DNA of 18,363 nt from JANXQE01 sp035651635 (GTDB lineage Bacteria; Verrucomicrobiota; Verrucomicrobiia; Limisphaerales; UBA8199): NCBI GenBank assembly GCA_035651635.1, contig DASRFK010000192.1:1-18363 (forward strand). Reading direction: 5' to 3'. Position 1 is the stretch's first letter; the number at the start of each line of letters is the position of its first letter. The translations under genes were made by a program, and so were the position numbers. This document shows, in pieces, positions 1 to 7,390 of the stretch. The notes under the pieces are model-generated. The model made no database searches, had not been told where the DNA came from, and worked only from the letters and a program-made list of their open reading frames with translations.

Positions 1-66
1 GCCAGGGCTAACGAACGCCTGGCCGCCCTGGAGACAGTGTCCGCGCCCGCGCTTTCCGGTGCCTAG
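1..66 (+). CDS. 3' end of upstream gene, possibly phosphate acyltransferase PlsX (partial)
   Basis: Frame 1 is open from the window edge to a TAG at 64-66 and encodes 21 residues (ARANERLAALETVSAPALSGA). The gene lies 54 nt upstream of fabH in the same direction. In many bacteria plsX directly precedes fabH, so a PlsX C-terminus is a context-based guess; the visible residues carry no diagnostic motif. Any other gene ending here is equally compatible with what can be seen. Confidence 0.4.
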   Translation, partial: ARANERLAALETVSAPALSGA

Positions 67-120
67 TCCGCCGCTGCGCATGTTCGAGCGGCTTGCATAA
101 AAACGATTCCCCGGCTCCTC

Positions 121-1158
121 ATGAGTCCAACCACTAAACCCAAGTTCAAGAATCCTCGCGCCAAGTACAATTTCCAGGGGCGCACCTGTTCGATTGCCGG
201 CGTCGGCTCGTATGTGCCGGAAAAGATTCTCACTAATGCCGATCTTGAAAAAATGGTGAACACTTCTGACGAGTGGATCACCACCCGCACTGGAATCAAG
301 GAGCGTCATATTGCCGCCAAGGACGAGTTTACCTCCGACCTGGGCGCGCGGGCGGCTTTGCGTGCCATGGACGCGGCGGGTGTCACCGCCGAGCAGATCG
401 ATTTGATCGTCGTGGCCACGATCACCCCGGATATGCCTTTCCCCTCGACCGCCGCGTTAGTGCAGCGCAAGCTGGGCGCGCATCGTGCCGCGGCGTTTGA
501 TCTCGAAGCCGCCTGCTCCGGGTTCATATACGCTTTGGAAGTGGCGCAGCAGTTTATCATGTCGCGGACGTACGATACCGTGTTGGTTATCGGAGCCGAG
601 AAGCTGTCCTCGATTGTGGATTGGGAGGACCGGAATACTTGCGTGCTTTTTGGCGACGGCGCCGGGGCGGCCGTGCTGCGCAACCGCCCCAACGCCCACG
701 GCCTCCTTACCGCCGTTATGGGTGCGGATGGTTCGAAAGCGGACCTGCTTTTTATGGCTGGTGGCGGCAGCCGATGTCCTGCCACCGCCGAATCGGTTCA
801 GGCGCGCTTGCACTACTTGCGCATGGAAGGCAAGGAAACCTTCAAATGCGCCGTCCAGGCTATGGAGACCGCCGCCAACGAGGCGCTCCGCCGCTGCGAA
901 ATCGACATCTCCCGCATTAAGCTGATCGTTCCGCACCAGGCTAACTTGCGAATCATCGAGGCTGTGGGAAAGCGCTTGGGCACGAAGCCCGAACAAATGT
1001 TTGTCAACTTGCACAAGTACGGCAATACCTCCGCTGCTTCCGTTGCCATTGCCTTGGATGAGGCCGTGCGTTCCGGCCGGGTTCAATCCGGAGATTTGTT
1101 GCTGTTGGTCGTGTTCGGCGCTGGTTTGACCTGGGGCGCCGCGGTAATTGAGTGGTAG
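121..1158 (+). CDS. fabH: beta-ketoacyl-[ACP] synthase III (FabH)
   Basis: This is a cytoplasmic condensing enzyme that starts type II fatty-acid synthesis by condensing acetyl-CoA (or another acyl-CoA) with malonyl-ACP. The 345-residue protein is slightly longer than the usual 315-330 because about 20 charged residues precede the first thiolase-fold strand (CSIAGVGSYVPE, about 23-34). The complete Cys-His-Asn triad is visible: C132 in DLEAACSGF, H272 in VPHQANLR and N302 in KYGNTSAAS. The DEWITTRTGIKER segment (50-62) is typical of FabH. The ATG at 121 has no clear Shine-Dalgarno, but no better start lies between it and the conserved region. The gene follows another same-strand gene by 54 nt and is probably co-transcribed with it. 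The assignment is secure; KAS III paralogues with other acyl specificities cannot be excluded. Confidence 0.95.
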   Translation: MSPTTKPKFKNPRAKYNFQGRTCSIAGVGSYVPEKILTNADLEKMVNTSDEWITTRTGIKERHIAAKDEFTSDLGARAALRAMDAAGVTAEQIDLIVVATITPDMPFPSTAALVQRKLGAHRAAAFDLEAACSGFIYALEVAQQFIMSRTYDTVLVIGAEKLSSIVDWEDRNTCVLFGDGAGAAVLRNRPNAHGLLTAVMGADGSKADLLFMAGGGSRCPATAESVQARLHYLRMEGKETFKCAVQAMETAANEALRRCEIDISRIKLIVPHQANLRIIEAVGKRLGTKPEQMFVNLHKYGNTSAASVAIALDEAVRSGRVQSGDLLLLVVFGAGLTWGAAVIEW

Positions 1159-1319
1159 ACTGGTCTGGTTGCGCCATCGGCCTGCGGATTGGTTCATGTC
1201 TCTCGCTGCGCCGGGCGCCCGAACGACTGAGATTGTAGATGGGCAGGGGTCAAATGATTGCGCTTTTAAGCAGACAACGGATTCCGTAAGTCGCCCTGAC
1301 CAATTTCACATTTTTTCTT

Positions 1320-2384
1320 ATGGCTAAGATTGCCTCCTTTAGCACCCAAGGCTTGAGCTTTTTCTTTCAATCGAATCGCGCGAGGGTCGATGGCAAAGCT
1401 ACATCGCGCCTGACGAATTTCATTCGCGGCGCAAAGCATTCCCTGGATGTGGCTATCTATGACTTGCGAAACAAGGATGTCCTCACGGCGCTCAAGGACA
1501 TGTCGGCCAAGGTCCAGCTCCACATTCTTTACGATGCCGGCAAAGCGGGCGGCCAAAGCACCACCGTCGATCCAAAGAGTCCGGCCACCGCACAGGCCAT
1601 CGGCGCTGCGGGGCTAAAAGCATTCGCTCAGCCGGTCGCGGAGAAGAGTGGACATTTGATGCATGACAAATTCATTGTGCGCGACGGCAGTTCGGTCTGG
1701 AGCGGTTCGGGTAATTTCACCCACGGCGGATTGTCACTGCAAGACAACAATTTTTTTATCATCGAGTCGGCCGTTGCGGCCGCCTCGTATTCGAAAGTCT
1801 TCGGCGACCTTGGCTCGCCCGGACACTCCGCCAGTCACAGCGCCGGTGTGAACAGCTCGCCGACGAAGCTCAAAATTGGAAGCGTTTCGCTTACGATTTA
1901 TTTTTCGACCTTGATCAAGGAGACCGAGGGTATCGAAGTGGAGGTCCAGGACCGTCTGAAACGAGCCAAGAAAGTGCGGATCATGGCCATGCTCGTGAGC
2001 GATCCCGGGATTTTGACCAGTTTGATGGCGCTAAAAAATCGGGACATCAAGGGCGTGCTCGATCCGCACGAAATGAAGGTGGTGATGAGGAACAAGGCCG
2101 GTGCACCTGAGTTTTGGTTTGCCAACGGAGATCCGCGCTTTGTCGCTGCCAACTCACATGCCTTCAACGGGTCGGGAGATAAAAACGATTTCATGCATAA
2201 CAAAGTGATGATCATCGACGATGAGATCGTAATCACTGGCAGCTACAATTTTTCCGAAAACGCGGAAGCCAACGACGAGAACTTGCTCGTTTTCGAGTCA
2301 ACCCAAATCGCGGCCGCCTACAACAAATACTTCGACTCCTTGTTCACGCAGTACCAAAAGACCGGCCTGCCGCTGCCACCGTAA
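1320..2384 (+). CDS. phospholipase D-like protein with two HKD motifs
   Basis: The 354-residue protein belongs to the PLD superfamily, whose members hydrolyse or transfer phosphodiester bonds in phospholipids or nucleic acids. Both halves carry a complete HxK(x)4D motif: H115-K117-D122, followed by a WSGSGNFTHGG segment, and H293-K295-D300, followed by ITGSYNFSENAEANDEN. The trailing GSGN/GSYN segments are typical of the family. One polypeptide therefore holds both halves of the bilobal active site and need not dimerise as single-HKD nucleases (Nuc, BfiI) do. I see no signal peptide or membrane segment, so a cytoplasmic location is likely. It stands alone, with 161 nt before it and 106 nt after it. 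Substrate cannot be told from sequence; cardiolipin synthases have N-terminal membrane helices, which are absent here. A nuclease-type activity is possible but is inference. Confidence 0.85.
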   Translation: MAKIASFSTQGLSFFFQSNRARVDGKATSRLTNFIRGAKHSLDVAIYDLRNKDVLTALKDMSAKVQLHILYDAGKAGGQSTTVDPKSPATAQAIGAAGLKAFAQPVAEKSGHLMHDKFIVRDGSSVWSGSGNFTHGGLSLQDNNFFIIESAVAAASYSKVFGDLGSPGHSASHSAGVNSSPTKLKIGSVSLTIYFSTLIKETEGIEVEVQDRLKRAKKVRIMAMLVSDPGILTSLMALKNRDIKGVLDPHEMKVVMRNKAGAPEFWFANGDPRFVAANSHAFNGSGDKNDFMHNKVMIIDDEIVITGSYNFSENAEANDENLLVFESTQIAAAYNKYFDSLFTQYQKTGLPLPP

Positions 2385-2452
2385 CCCGTCCAGTCCAGTC
2401 TTTTCACTCAGGCCGAAAGTCCGCGCTGTCCCAAGTCTGCGGCGCAGATAAC

Positions 2453-2481
2453 TTGTGTGCGGGCGGTTCTCTGCCTAGATT
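2453..2481 (+). promoter_or_regulatory. possible sigma-70-type promoter for the MoxR/Bat operon
   Basis: TTGTGT (2453-2458) and TAGATT (2476-2481) are separated by 17 nt. They match the -35 and -10 consensus only partly (3/6 and 4/6). The -10 lies 9 nt before the ATG at 2491, which would give a leaderless or nearly leaderless mRNA. That fits the lack of a Shine-Dalgarno there. This is a weak prediction. Confidence 0.25.
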
Positions 2482-2490
2482 CGTTGGATA

Positions 2491-3471
2491 ATGAGCACAC
2501 CTTTGAGTGAGCAGGTTAAGGCGACGGCAGTTTGGATTGGCAAACTCCGGGGTGAAATCGGCCAGGTGATCGTTGGCCAGGAACAGTTGGTGGACCGGCT
2601 TCTGGTGGGACTATTGGCCAATGGGCACGTGCTGCTCGAAGGTGTGCCTGGCCTGGCCAAAACGATGTCAGTGCGCACGCTGGCCACCGCCATCCAGGCC
2701 TCATTTCATCGCATCCAATTCACACCCGACCTGCTCCCCGCCGACATTGTCGGAACGCTGATCTACAGCCCGCAGGATGGCAAGTACCACGCCACCAAAG
2801 GGCCGGTCTTTGCCAACTTCGTCCTGGCGGATGAAATCAACCGGGCTCCGGCCAAAGTCCAATCCGCCTTGCTCGAAACGATGCAGGAACGCCAGGTGAC
2901 TCTGGGCGGCGAGACGATGCCGTTGCCGTCGCCATTTCTGGTGCTCGCGACCGAAAATCCGATCGACCAGGAAGGGACCTATCCGCTGCCGGAAGCGCAG
3001 GTCGATCGGTTCATGTTCAAAGTGCTGCTGGACTATCCCTCATTCGCCGAGGAGCGCAAGATTCTGGACCGGATGGCCTTCACCGCCCCCGAAACGCGCG
3101 TGCAACCGGTCATTGCCCTGGAAGAGATTTTGCACACACGCAAACTGGTGGATCAAATTCACGTGGATGAGAAAGTGCGCGATTATGTCGTGCACATCGT
3201 GTTCGCCACGCGCAAACCGGACCAATACAAATTGGACATCAAGCATTTCATCCAGTTTGGCGCCTCGCCGCGGGCCACGATTTTCCTGACGTTGGCCGCC
3301 AAGGCGTGGGCCCTGCTCCAGGGACGCGAATACGTCACCCCCGAGGATATCAAGAGCATAGGTCCAGACGTGTTGCGCCATCGCATTATCCTTACATACG
3401 AAGCCGAAGCCCAAGCCGTTACCACCGATGCCATCATCAAGAAGATCTTCAACGCTGTCCCGGTGCCGTGA
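2491..3471 (+). CDS. MoxR-family AAA+ ATPase
   Basis: The 326-residue ATPase belongs to the MoxR branch of AAA+ proteins, which act as ATP-driven chaperones or remodelling factors working with vWA/DUF58 partners. Visible motifs are Walker A GVPGLAKT (51-58), Walker B VLADEINRAP (111-120, D114/E115), a sensor-1-type VLATENPIDQEGTYPLPEAQVDRF block (about 151-174) and GASPRA in the C-terminal lid. The length is normal for the family and there is no membrane segment. It is the first gene of the operon, preceded by a 106-nt gap that is the natural place for the operon promoter. Its TGA overlaps the GTG start of the DUF58 gene (GTGA), indicating translational coupling. The family assignment is secure; the exact client is unknown. 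Confidence 0.95.
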   Translation: MSTPLSEQVKATAVWIGKLRGEIGQVIVGQEQLVDRLLVGLLANGHVLLEGVPGLAKTMSVRTLATAIQASFHRIQFTPDLLPADIVGTLIYSPQDGKYHATKGPVFANFVLADEINRAPAKVQSALLETMQERQVTLGGETMPLPSPFLVLATENPIDQEGTYPLPEAQVDRFMFKVLLDYPSFAEERKILDRMAFTAPETRVQPVIALEEILHTRKLVDQIHVDEKVRDYVVHIVFATRKPDQYKLDIKHFIQFGASPRATIFLTLAAKAWALLQGREYVTPEDIKSIGPDVLRHRIILTYEAEAQAVTTDAIIKKIFNAVPVP

Positions 3472-4385
3472 CCATTAATGAATTGTTGGAATCGGTCCGG
3501 CGGGTCGAGGTCCGTACCAATCGCCTGGTCAATGACATGATGGTCGGCGCCTATCTCAGTCTGTTTAAAGGCCGCGGCATGGATTTCGAGGAACTGCGCG
3601 AGTACATCCCGGGGGACGAGGTGCGGGACATCGATTGGAATGTGACCAACCGCATGGGCCGGCCGTTTGTGAAACGCTTCCGCGAAGAACGCGAGCTGGC
3701 CATGGTCCTGGCCTTGGACATTTCCGCTTCCTCCGCGTTCGGGTCGGTTCGACGGTCCAAGCGCGAGTTCGCGACGGAAATTGCCGCCACTTTGGCCATT
3801 TCGGCCACTCGCAGCAGCGATAAGGTTGCGTTGCTGCTGTTCACGGATCGGGTGGAATTATTCATTCCCCCGCGCAAGGGCCGCCGCCATATCCTTCGCC
3901 TGATTCGCGAGATGCTCTTTTTCGAGCCCAAACATCGCGGCACCAGCGTCCCGGCCGCTCTGGCTTTTCTCAATCATTTGCTCCATCGCCGTTCGATTGT
4001 TTTCCTGCTGACGGATTTCCTTCATAGCTTTGGGAGCGCGTCCGCCTCAAGCATCGGGGGGCGAGGTGTGCTCGACGAACTTGGCTTAACCAACGCCCGC
4101 CATGATTTGGTGTGCATTCATCTGCACGATCCCCGCGAAAGCGCCCTGCCCTCGGCCGGACTGGTGACGCTGGAAGATGCCGAAACCGGGGAGCTGCTCG
4201 AAGTCGACTCAAACCGCGCCCTGGTCCGGGAACGATTTGCCCGAGTAAATGCCGAACGCCTGGCCGAGCTGGACCGGGCGCTGCGCCGCGCTGGCGTGGA
4301 CACGCTGAGCTTCTGCACGGACCAGTCCTTTGCTCAAACATTGCAAAGTTTCTTCGAAACCCGGCGCGGAAGGAGGAGAGGGTGA
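3468..4385 (+). CDS. DUF58 domain protein, MoxR partner
   Basis: This DUF58 protein of about 305 residues typically sits beside moxR and has a vWA-like fold. The reading frame stays open into moxR, but similarity to DUF58 begins right after the GTG at 3468. That codon overlaps the moxR stop as GTGA, so I start it there rather than at the upstream ATG at 3306. The DUF58 signature REYIPGDEVRDIDWNVTNR spans about 44-62, and a MIDAS-like DISAS follows at 84-88 (D84, S86, S88). A later hydrophobic strand, VFLLTDFLHS, resembles the second metal-ligand loop. No membrane helix is present. The C-terminus is strongly basic (RRGRRRG), coded where the next gene's Shine-Dalgarno lies. The expected role is a cytoplasmic adaptor between MoxR and the membrane Bat proteins (inference from the family). 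Confidence 0.92.
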   Translation: MTINELLESVRRVEVRTNRLVNDMMVGAYLSLFKGRGMDFEELREYIPGDEVRDIDWNVTNRMGRPFVKRFREERELAMVLALDISASSAFGSVRRSKREFATEIAATLAISATRSSDKVALLLFTDRVELFIPPRKGRRHILRLIREMLFFEPKHRGTSVPAALAFLNHLLHRRSIVFLLTDFLHSFGSASASSIGGRGVLDELGLTNARHDLVCIHLHDPRESALPSAGLVTLEDAETGELLEVDSNRALVRERFARVNAERLAELDRALRRAGVDTLSFCTDQSFAQTLQSFFETRRGRRRG

Positions 4386-5182
4386 ACGCCTGCGGCGAAA
4401 TCCGAAGGCCGAAGGCCGAAGGTCGAAAGAGATCCGAAGCCCGAAGTCCGAAGTTTCGGTCCCGGACTATCCGAAGTTCGGGTTTCGGGTTTCGGATTTC
4501 GGGTTTCTTTCAGCCTTCGGAAATCGGCTTTTGGGTTTCGGCCGTGCTCTTCTCATGCTGGCTCACGGCTTCGCACGTCATGGCCGCCGAGCCCGATGGC
4601 ACCACCGGCTTGCCTGCTTCTTCGCTCAAACCACCCCGGGGGGAAATCCAACCTTCCTGGTGGGAACAGCACGGGACCTTAGTCATTCTTGGCACAGTAG
4701 CCGTGATCGGGCTTGTGGCGGTGGTCGTCTGGTTGGTATTCCGGCCCAAACCGCCGCCGCCGCCTATTCCGAGCGCCGAGCAGGCTCGCGAAAAATTGGA
4801 GCCGCTGCGCCACCAGCCCGAGGATGGCGCATTGCTGAGCAAAACTTCACAAATTGTGCACGGTTATATCTCGTCAGTTTTTGGCATCCCTCCGGTTCAG
4901 CTCACCACTTCAGAATTCTGCCAGGCAGTTGTGGAAAACCAGGCCATTGGTCCCGACCTGGCTCGCGAGATAGGTGAGTTTCTTCGCGAGTGCGATGTTC
5001 GAAAATTCGCGCCAAAGCCGCCGTCCGTGCCTTTCGGAGCCGTAGCCCGGTCGCTCGCAATCATCGAGCACGCCGAGAGCCGCCTGGTGGAACTTCGCCG
5101 CGCAGCCACCGCCGGTCCGCCCTCAACTCCCCATCCTTCGCCCTCAAGCGGGGTCGCGGAGCAAATCGCGAGCAAATCGTAG
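4382..5182 (+). CDS. DUF4381-like membrane protein with repeat-derived N-terminus
   Basis: The start is GTG 4382. It overlaps the DUF58 stop (GTGA) and is preceded at good spacing by GGAGGAGAGG, the clearest Shine-Dalgarno in the operon. The resulting protein has about 266 residues. Residues 1-47 are basic and encoded by a CCGAAGG/TTCGGGT heptamer array (PKAEGRK, FGFRISGF); they are followed by a hydrophobic segment ending LTASHVMA/AEPD (about 48-69) that reads as a signal peptide. A second helix (about 99-120) precedes a proline run (RPKPPPPP) and a helical domain of about 140 residues. The architecture and position between DUF58 and the first vWA gene match the DUF4381 proteins of MoxR/Bat operons. 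I cannot identify an enzymatic function. An alternative start after the repeats would require a TTG or GTG without a visible Shine-Dalgarno. Confidence 0.72.
   Translation: MNACGEIRRPKAEGRKRSEARSPKFRSRTIRSSGFGFRISGFFQPSEIGFWVSAVLFSCWLTASHVMAAEPDGTTGLPASSLKPPRGEIQPSWWEQHGTLVILGTVAVIGLVAVVVWLVFRPKPPPPPIPSAEQAREKLEPLRHQPEDGALLSKTSQIVHGYISSVFGIPPVQLTTSEFCQAVVENQAIGPDLAREIGEFLRECDVRKFAPKPPSVPFGAVARSLAIIEHAESRLVELRRAATAGPPSTPHPSPSSGVAEQIASKS
4395..4541 (+). repeat. heptamer repeat element, copy 1 (inverted arms, inside coding sequence)
   Basis: The left arm has three perfect CCGAAGG units (4402-4408, 4409-4415, 4416-4422) followed by degenerate units. The right arm has TTCGGGT, TTCGGGT, TTCGGAT and TTCGGGT in tandem at 4477-4504 and further degenerate TTCGG units to about 4541. 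The arms are complementary and could form a large imperfect hairpin. The element lies within the first 55 codons of the DUF4381-like gene. Confidence 0.85.
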
Positions 5183-5209
5183 CGGATTAATCGATCTTGG
5201 ACCGGAATC

Positions 5210-6250
5210 ATGAACGGTAATTTTCAGTTTCAGTATCCGTGGCTGCTGGCGCTGCTGATGTTGTTGCCGTTTTACGCTTTCCTGCACGGCCGGGTCGGCA
5301 AACTATCGGCCCTGCTTTTCTCAAGCGCCGATATCGCCCGGTCCGCCGGGGCGGCCGCGCGCGCCGCCTCGGGGCGGTTGTTATTGTTCCTGCGGTTATT
5401 GGCGGTGGCTTTGTGCATTGTTGCGCTGGCCGGTCCGCGCTTCGCCAACGACCACACCGAGACGCAAGCCAGCGGCGTCGAGATCATGCTGGTGCTGGAC
5501 TTATCCTGGTCGATGATGGCGCTGGACATGAGCAGTCCCCAGGAACGTTTGTCCCGTTTCGACAGTGCTTCCCAGGTCCTGGAAGATTTCATCCGTAAAC
5601 GGCCCAGTGACCGGCTGGGGCTCATCGTTTTCTCCGCGGTGCCTTACCTGGCGAGTCCCCTGACGCTCAACCATGATTGGCTCATCGAAAACCTTCATCG
5701 CCTGCATGTGGGCCTGATCCGCGATTTGGGCACAGCGATTGGCGACGCCACAGCAGCCGGAGCCAAGCGACTAAAGGAAATCCGCGACAGCAAAAGCCGG
5801 ATCATGATTGTGTTGACCGACGGCGATAATAATCGCGGCGAAATCGATCCAGTTCCCGCGGCGCAACTGGCGGCCGCCTTGGGCATCAAGGTCTACACCA
5901 TCGGCATCGGCATCGAACAGCCCTGCGAACTGCCCGTATTCGACCCGAACACCGGCAAACTGGAACTGGACGCGCAGGGCAAGGTTAAACCGGGAATGAT
6001 GCTTCAGCCGGCCAATTACGAGGTCCTGGGTAAAATGTCCAGGCTATCGCATGGCAAATTCTACCGGGCAACCAATCGGCACGAACTCCAGCGAATCTAC
6101 GACGAAATTGACCAGTTGGAAAAGACCGAGATCAAGTTGCGGCGCTTCACCACCTATCGGCCGCTCTTCCAATGGCCTTTGCTGGCGGCGTTGGGCTTGT
6201 TCGGCCTCGAACAACTGCTGGCCAATACCAGGTTGAGGAGGGTGCCGTGA
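5210..6250 (+). CDS. BatA-type von Willebrand factor A membrane protein
   Basis: The 346-residue inner-membrane protein has a vWA domain of the BatA/BatB (aerotolerance) type. Two N-terminal helices are visible (about 10-26 and 56-76). The complete MIDAS follows: D97-L-S99-W-S101, T175 in DLGTAIG, and D204 in VLTDGDNNRGE. A C-terminal helix (about 324-342) returns to the membrane, placing the vWA domain on the opposite face from the N-terminal loop. It starts 27 nt after the DUF4381-like gene. Its TGA overlaps the ATG of a repeat-derived mini-ORF (TGATG). The family is secure; whether it should be called BatA or BatB is set only by gene order. Confidence 0.92.
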   Translation: MNGNFQFQYPWLLALLMLLPFYAFLHGRVGKLSALLFSSADIARSAGAAARAASGRLLLFLRLLAVALCIVALAGPRFANDHTETQASGVEIMLVLDLSWSMMALDMSSPQERLSRFDSASQVLEDFIRKRPSDRLGLIVFSAVPYLASPLTLNHDWLIENLHRLHVGLIRDLGTAIGDATAAGAKRLKEIRDSKSRIMIVLTDGDNNRGEIDPVPAAQLAAALGIKVYTIGIGIEQPCELPVFDPNTGKLELDAQGKVKPGMMLQPANYEVLGKMSRLSHGKFYRATNRHELQRIYDEIDQLEKTEIKLRRFTTYRPLFQWPLLAALGLFGLEQLLANTRLRRVP

Positions 6251-6348
6251 TGAAGCCCGAAATCCGAAACTCGAAGGCCGAAAGAAGGCCGAAATCCGAA
6301 GGCCGAACTAATCGGCTCTGCCGGGTGGGGAGGCTCGAGGGCGTATGA
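6250..6348 (+). CDS. 32-residue mini-ORF formed by heptamer repeats between the two vWA genes
   Basis: ATG 6250 overlaps the stop of the upstream vWA gene (TGATG). The frame runs 32 codons to TGA 6346-6348, which overlaps the ATG of the downstream vWA gene (ATGA). The peptide starts MKPEIRNSKAERRPKSEGR and ends LEGV; it is basic and hydrophilic and is mostly encoded by CCGAAGG-type repeats. It has no recognisable domain. The exact overlap at both ends suggests that ribosomes could be handed from one vWA gene to the next through this frame, so it may be a coupling device rather than a functional peptide. Whether it is translated is unknown, and it could equally be spacer sequence that is open by chance. 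Confidence 0.4.
   Translation: MKPEIRNSKAERRPKSEGRTNRLCRVGRLEGV
6253..6308 (+). repeat. heptamer repeat element, copy 2 (left arm only)
   Basis: This is a run of degenerate CCGAAGG/CCGAAAT/TCGAAGG units between the two vWA genes. Only the CCGAA-orientation arm is present; no TTCGG arm follows. It fills most of the 94-nt gap between the two vWA reading frames. Confidence 0.8.
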
Positions 6349-7385
6349 ACCTCGCGCACCCACATTTTGCGGAGCCGCGCTGGCTTTGGCTGGCACTGCT
6401 GGGACCGTTCGTGCTGCTGGCATTGCAACGCTACTCCGCCTGGATGCGCAAACGGCAACTGGCACAGATCGCGGCCGCCGGGGTCCTCGACCAACTGACT
6501 CGATCGCATAGCCCATGGCGCCGCGCGTTTAAAGAAATGCTCCTGGTCGTGGTCCTCTTGGGAATCGGTTTGGCCCTGGCCCGTCCTCAATGGGGGGAAC
6601 AGGTCGAAGCGAGCCACGTTTTCGGACAAGACGTTCTGTTTGTCCTCGATTGTTCGCGCAGCATGCTCGCCACCGACGTGACTCCAAACCGCATGGAACG
6701 CGCCAAGCTGGCCATCCTCGACTTCGTCCAGCGGCAACGTCATGGGCGAATTGGGCTGGTGGCCTTCGCGGGCCAGGCTTTCTTACAGTGCCCGTTGACC
6801 TTTGATTATGGCGCATTTCAGGATTCCTTGCGCGAGATCGATACCAAAACCATTCCTGTGCCGGGGACGGACATTGGCCGGGCGTTGGACGAAGGCTATC
6901 GCGCAATGGACAAGAACGAGCGCCAGAAAATCCTGGTATTGCTTACGGATGGAGAAGATCTTGAGAAGGGTGGAGTTCGTGTGGCCGAAGACCTGGCCAA
7001 AAAAGGAGTGGTTGTTTTCACTATTGGCGTAGGAACTCCAGCCGGGAGCGAGATTCAAATGTTTACCGAACAAGGCAAACCACAGTTGGTGCGCAACAAC
7101 AAAGGCGAAGTCGTCCATAGCCGCTTGGATGAAACAACCTTGCGCGCCATCGCCCAGGCCACGCACGGGAGCTACTACCCGCTCGGACCGATTGGCGAAG
7201 GGTTGGCCAAAGTGCGCCTGGCGATGGAGAACTTGGGGACCGAATCGGGGCCCATCCGCAAAATGGGCGTGGACCGTTTCCACATTCCGGTGAGCATCGT
7301 CCTGGGATTGCTGGTGGTTGAATCTCTGGTTGGCACGCGACGGCGAGTGGCTCATAGTACGGTTCAATCGCGCGCTGCGATTTGA
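6345..7385 (+). CDS. BatB-type von Willebrand factor A membrane protein
   Basis: This is a second vWA membrane protein of 346 residues, the same length as its neighbour but clearly divergent. Helices lie at about 12-28 and 64-80. The MIDAS is D102-C-S104-R-S106, T175 in VPGTDIG, and D202 in LLTDGEDLEKGG. A C-terminal helix follows at about 314-331. GGGGAGG lies about 11 nt before the ATG. The ATG overlaps the stop of the preceding mini-ORF, and its own TGA overlaps a possible TTG start of the next gene (TTTGA). In Bat operons paired vWA proteins are thought to form a membrane complex with the downstream TPR and BatD proteins; that role is inferred from the family. Confidence 0.92.
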   Translation: MNLAHPHFAEPRWLWLALLGPFVLLALQRYSAWMRKRQLAQIAAAGVLDQLTRSHSPWRRAFKEMLLVVVLLGIGLALARPQWGEQVEASHVFGQDVLFVLDCSRSMLATDVTPNRMERAKLAILDFVQRQRHGRIGLVAFAGQAFLQCPLTFDYGAFQDSLREIDTKTIPVPGTDIGRALDEGYRAMDKNERQKILVLLTDGEDLEKGGVRVAEDLAKKGVVVFTIGVGTPAGSEIQMFTEQGKPQLVRNNKGEVVHSRLDETTLRAIAQATHGSYYPLGPIGEGLAKVRLAMENLGTESGPIRKMGVDRFHIPVSIVLGLLVVESLVGTRRRVAHSTVQSRAAI

Positions 7386-7390
7386 TTTGT

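Noticed and set aside
457..1197. Long minus-strand frame opposite fabH
   Set aside because: It is the antisense shadow of a clearly conserved gene in GC-rich DNA; the product has no recognisable domain. Similar shadows opposite moxR, the vWA genes and the EF-G-like gene were dropped for the same reason.
3306..3467. Upstream extension of the DUF58 gene to an ATG inside moxR
   Set aside because: The extra 54 codons are the out-of-frame shadow of moxR. DUF58 similarity begins at GTG 3468, which overlaps the moxR stop as GTGA.
4395..4541. CRISPR-like array, suggested by the regular short repeats
   Set aside because: Units are 7 nt with no spacers and form opposing arms; no cas genes are in the window.
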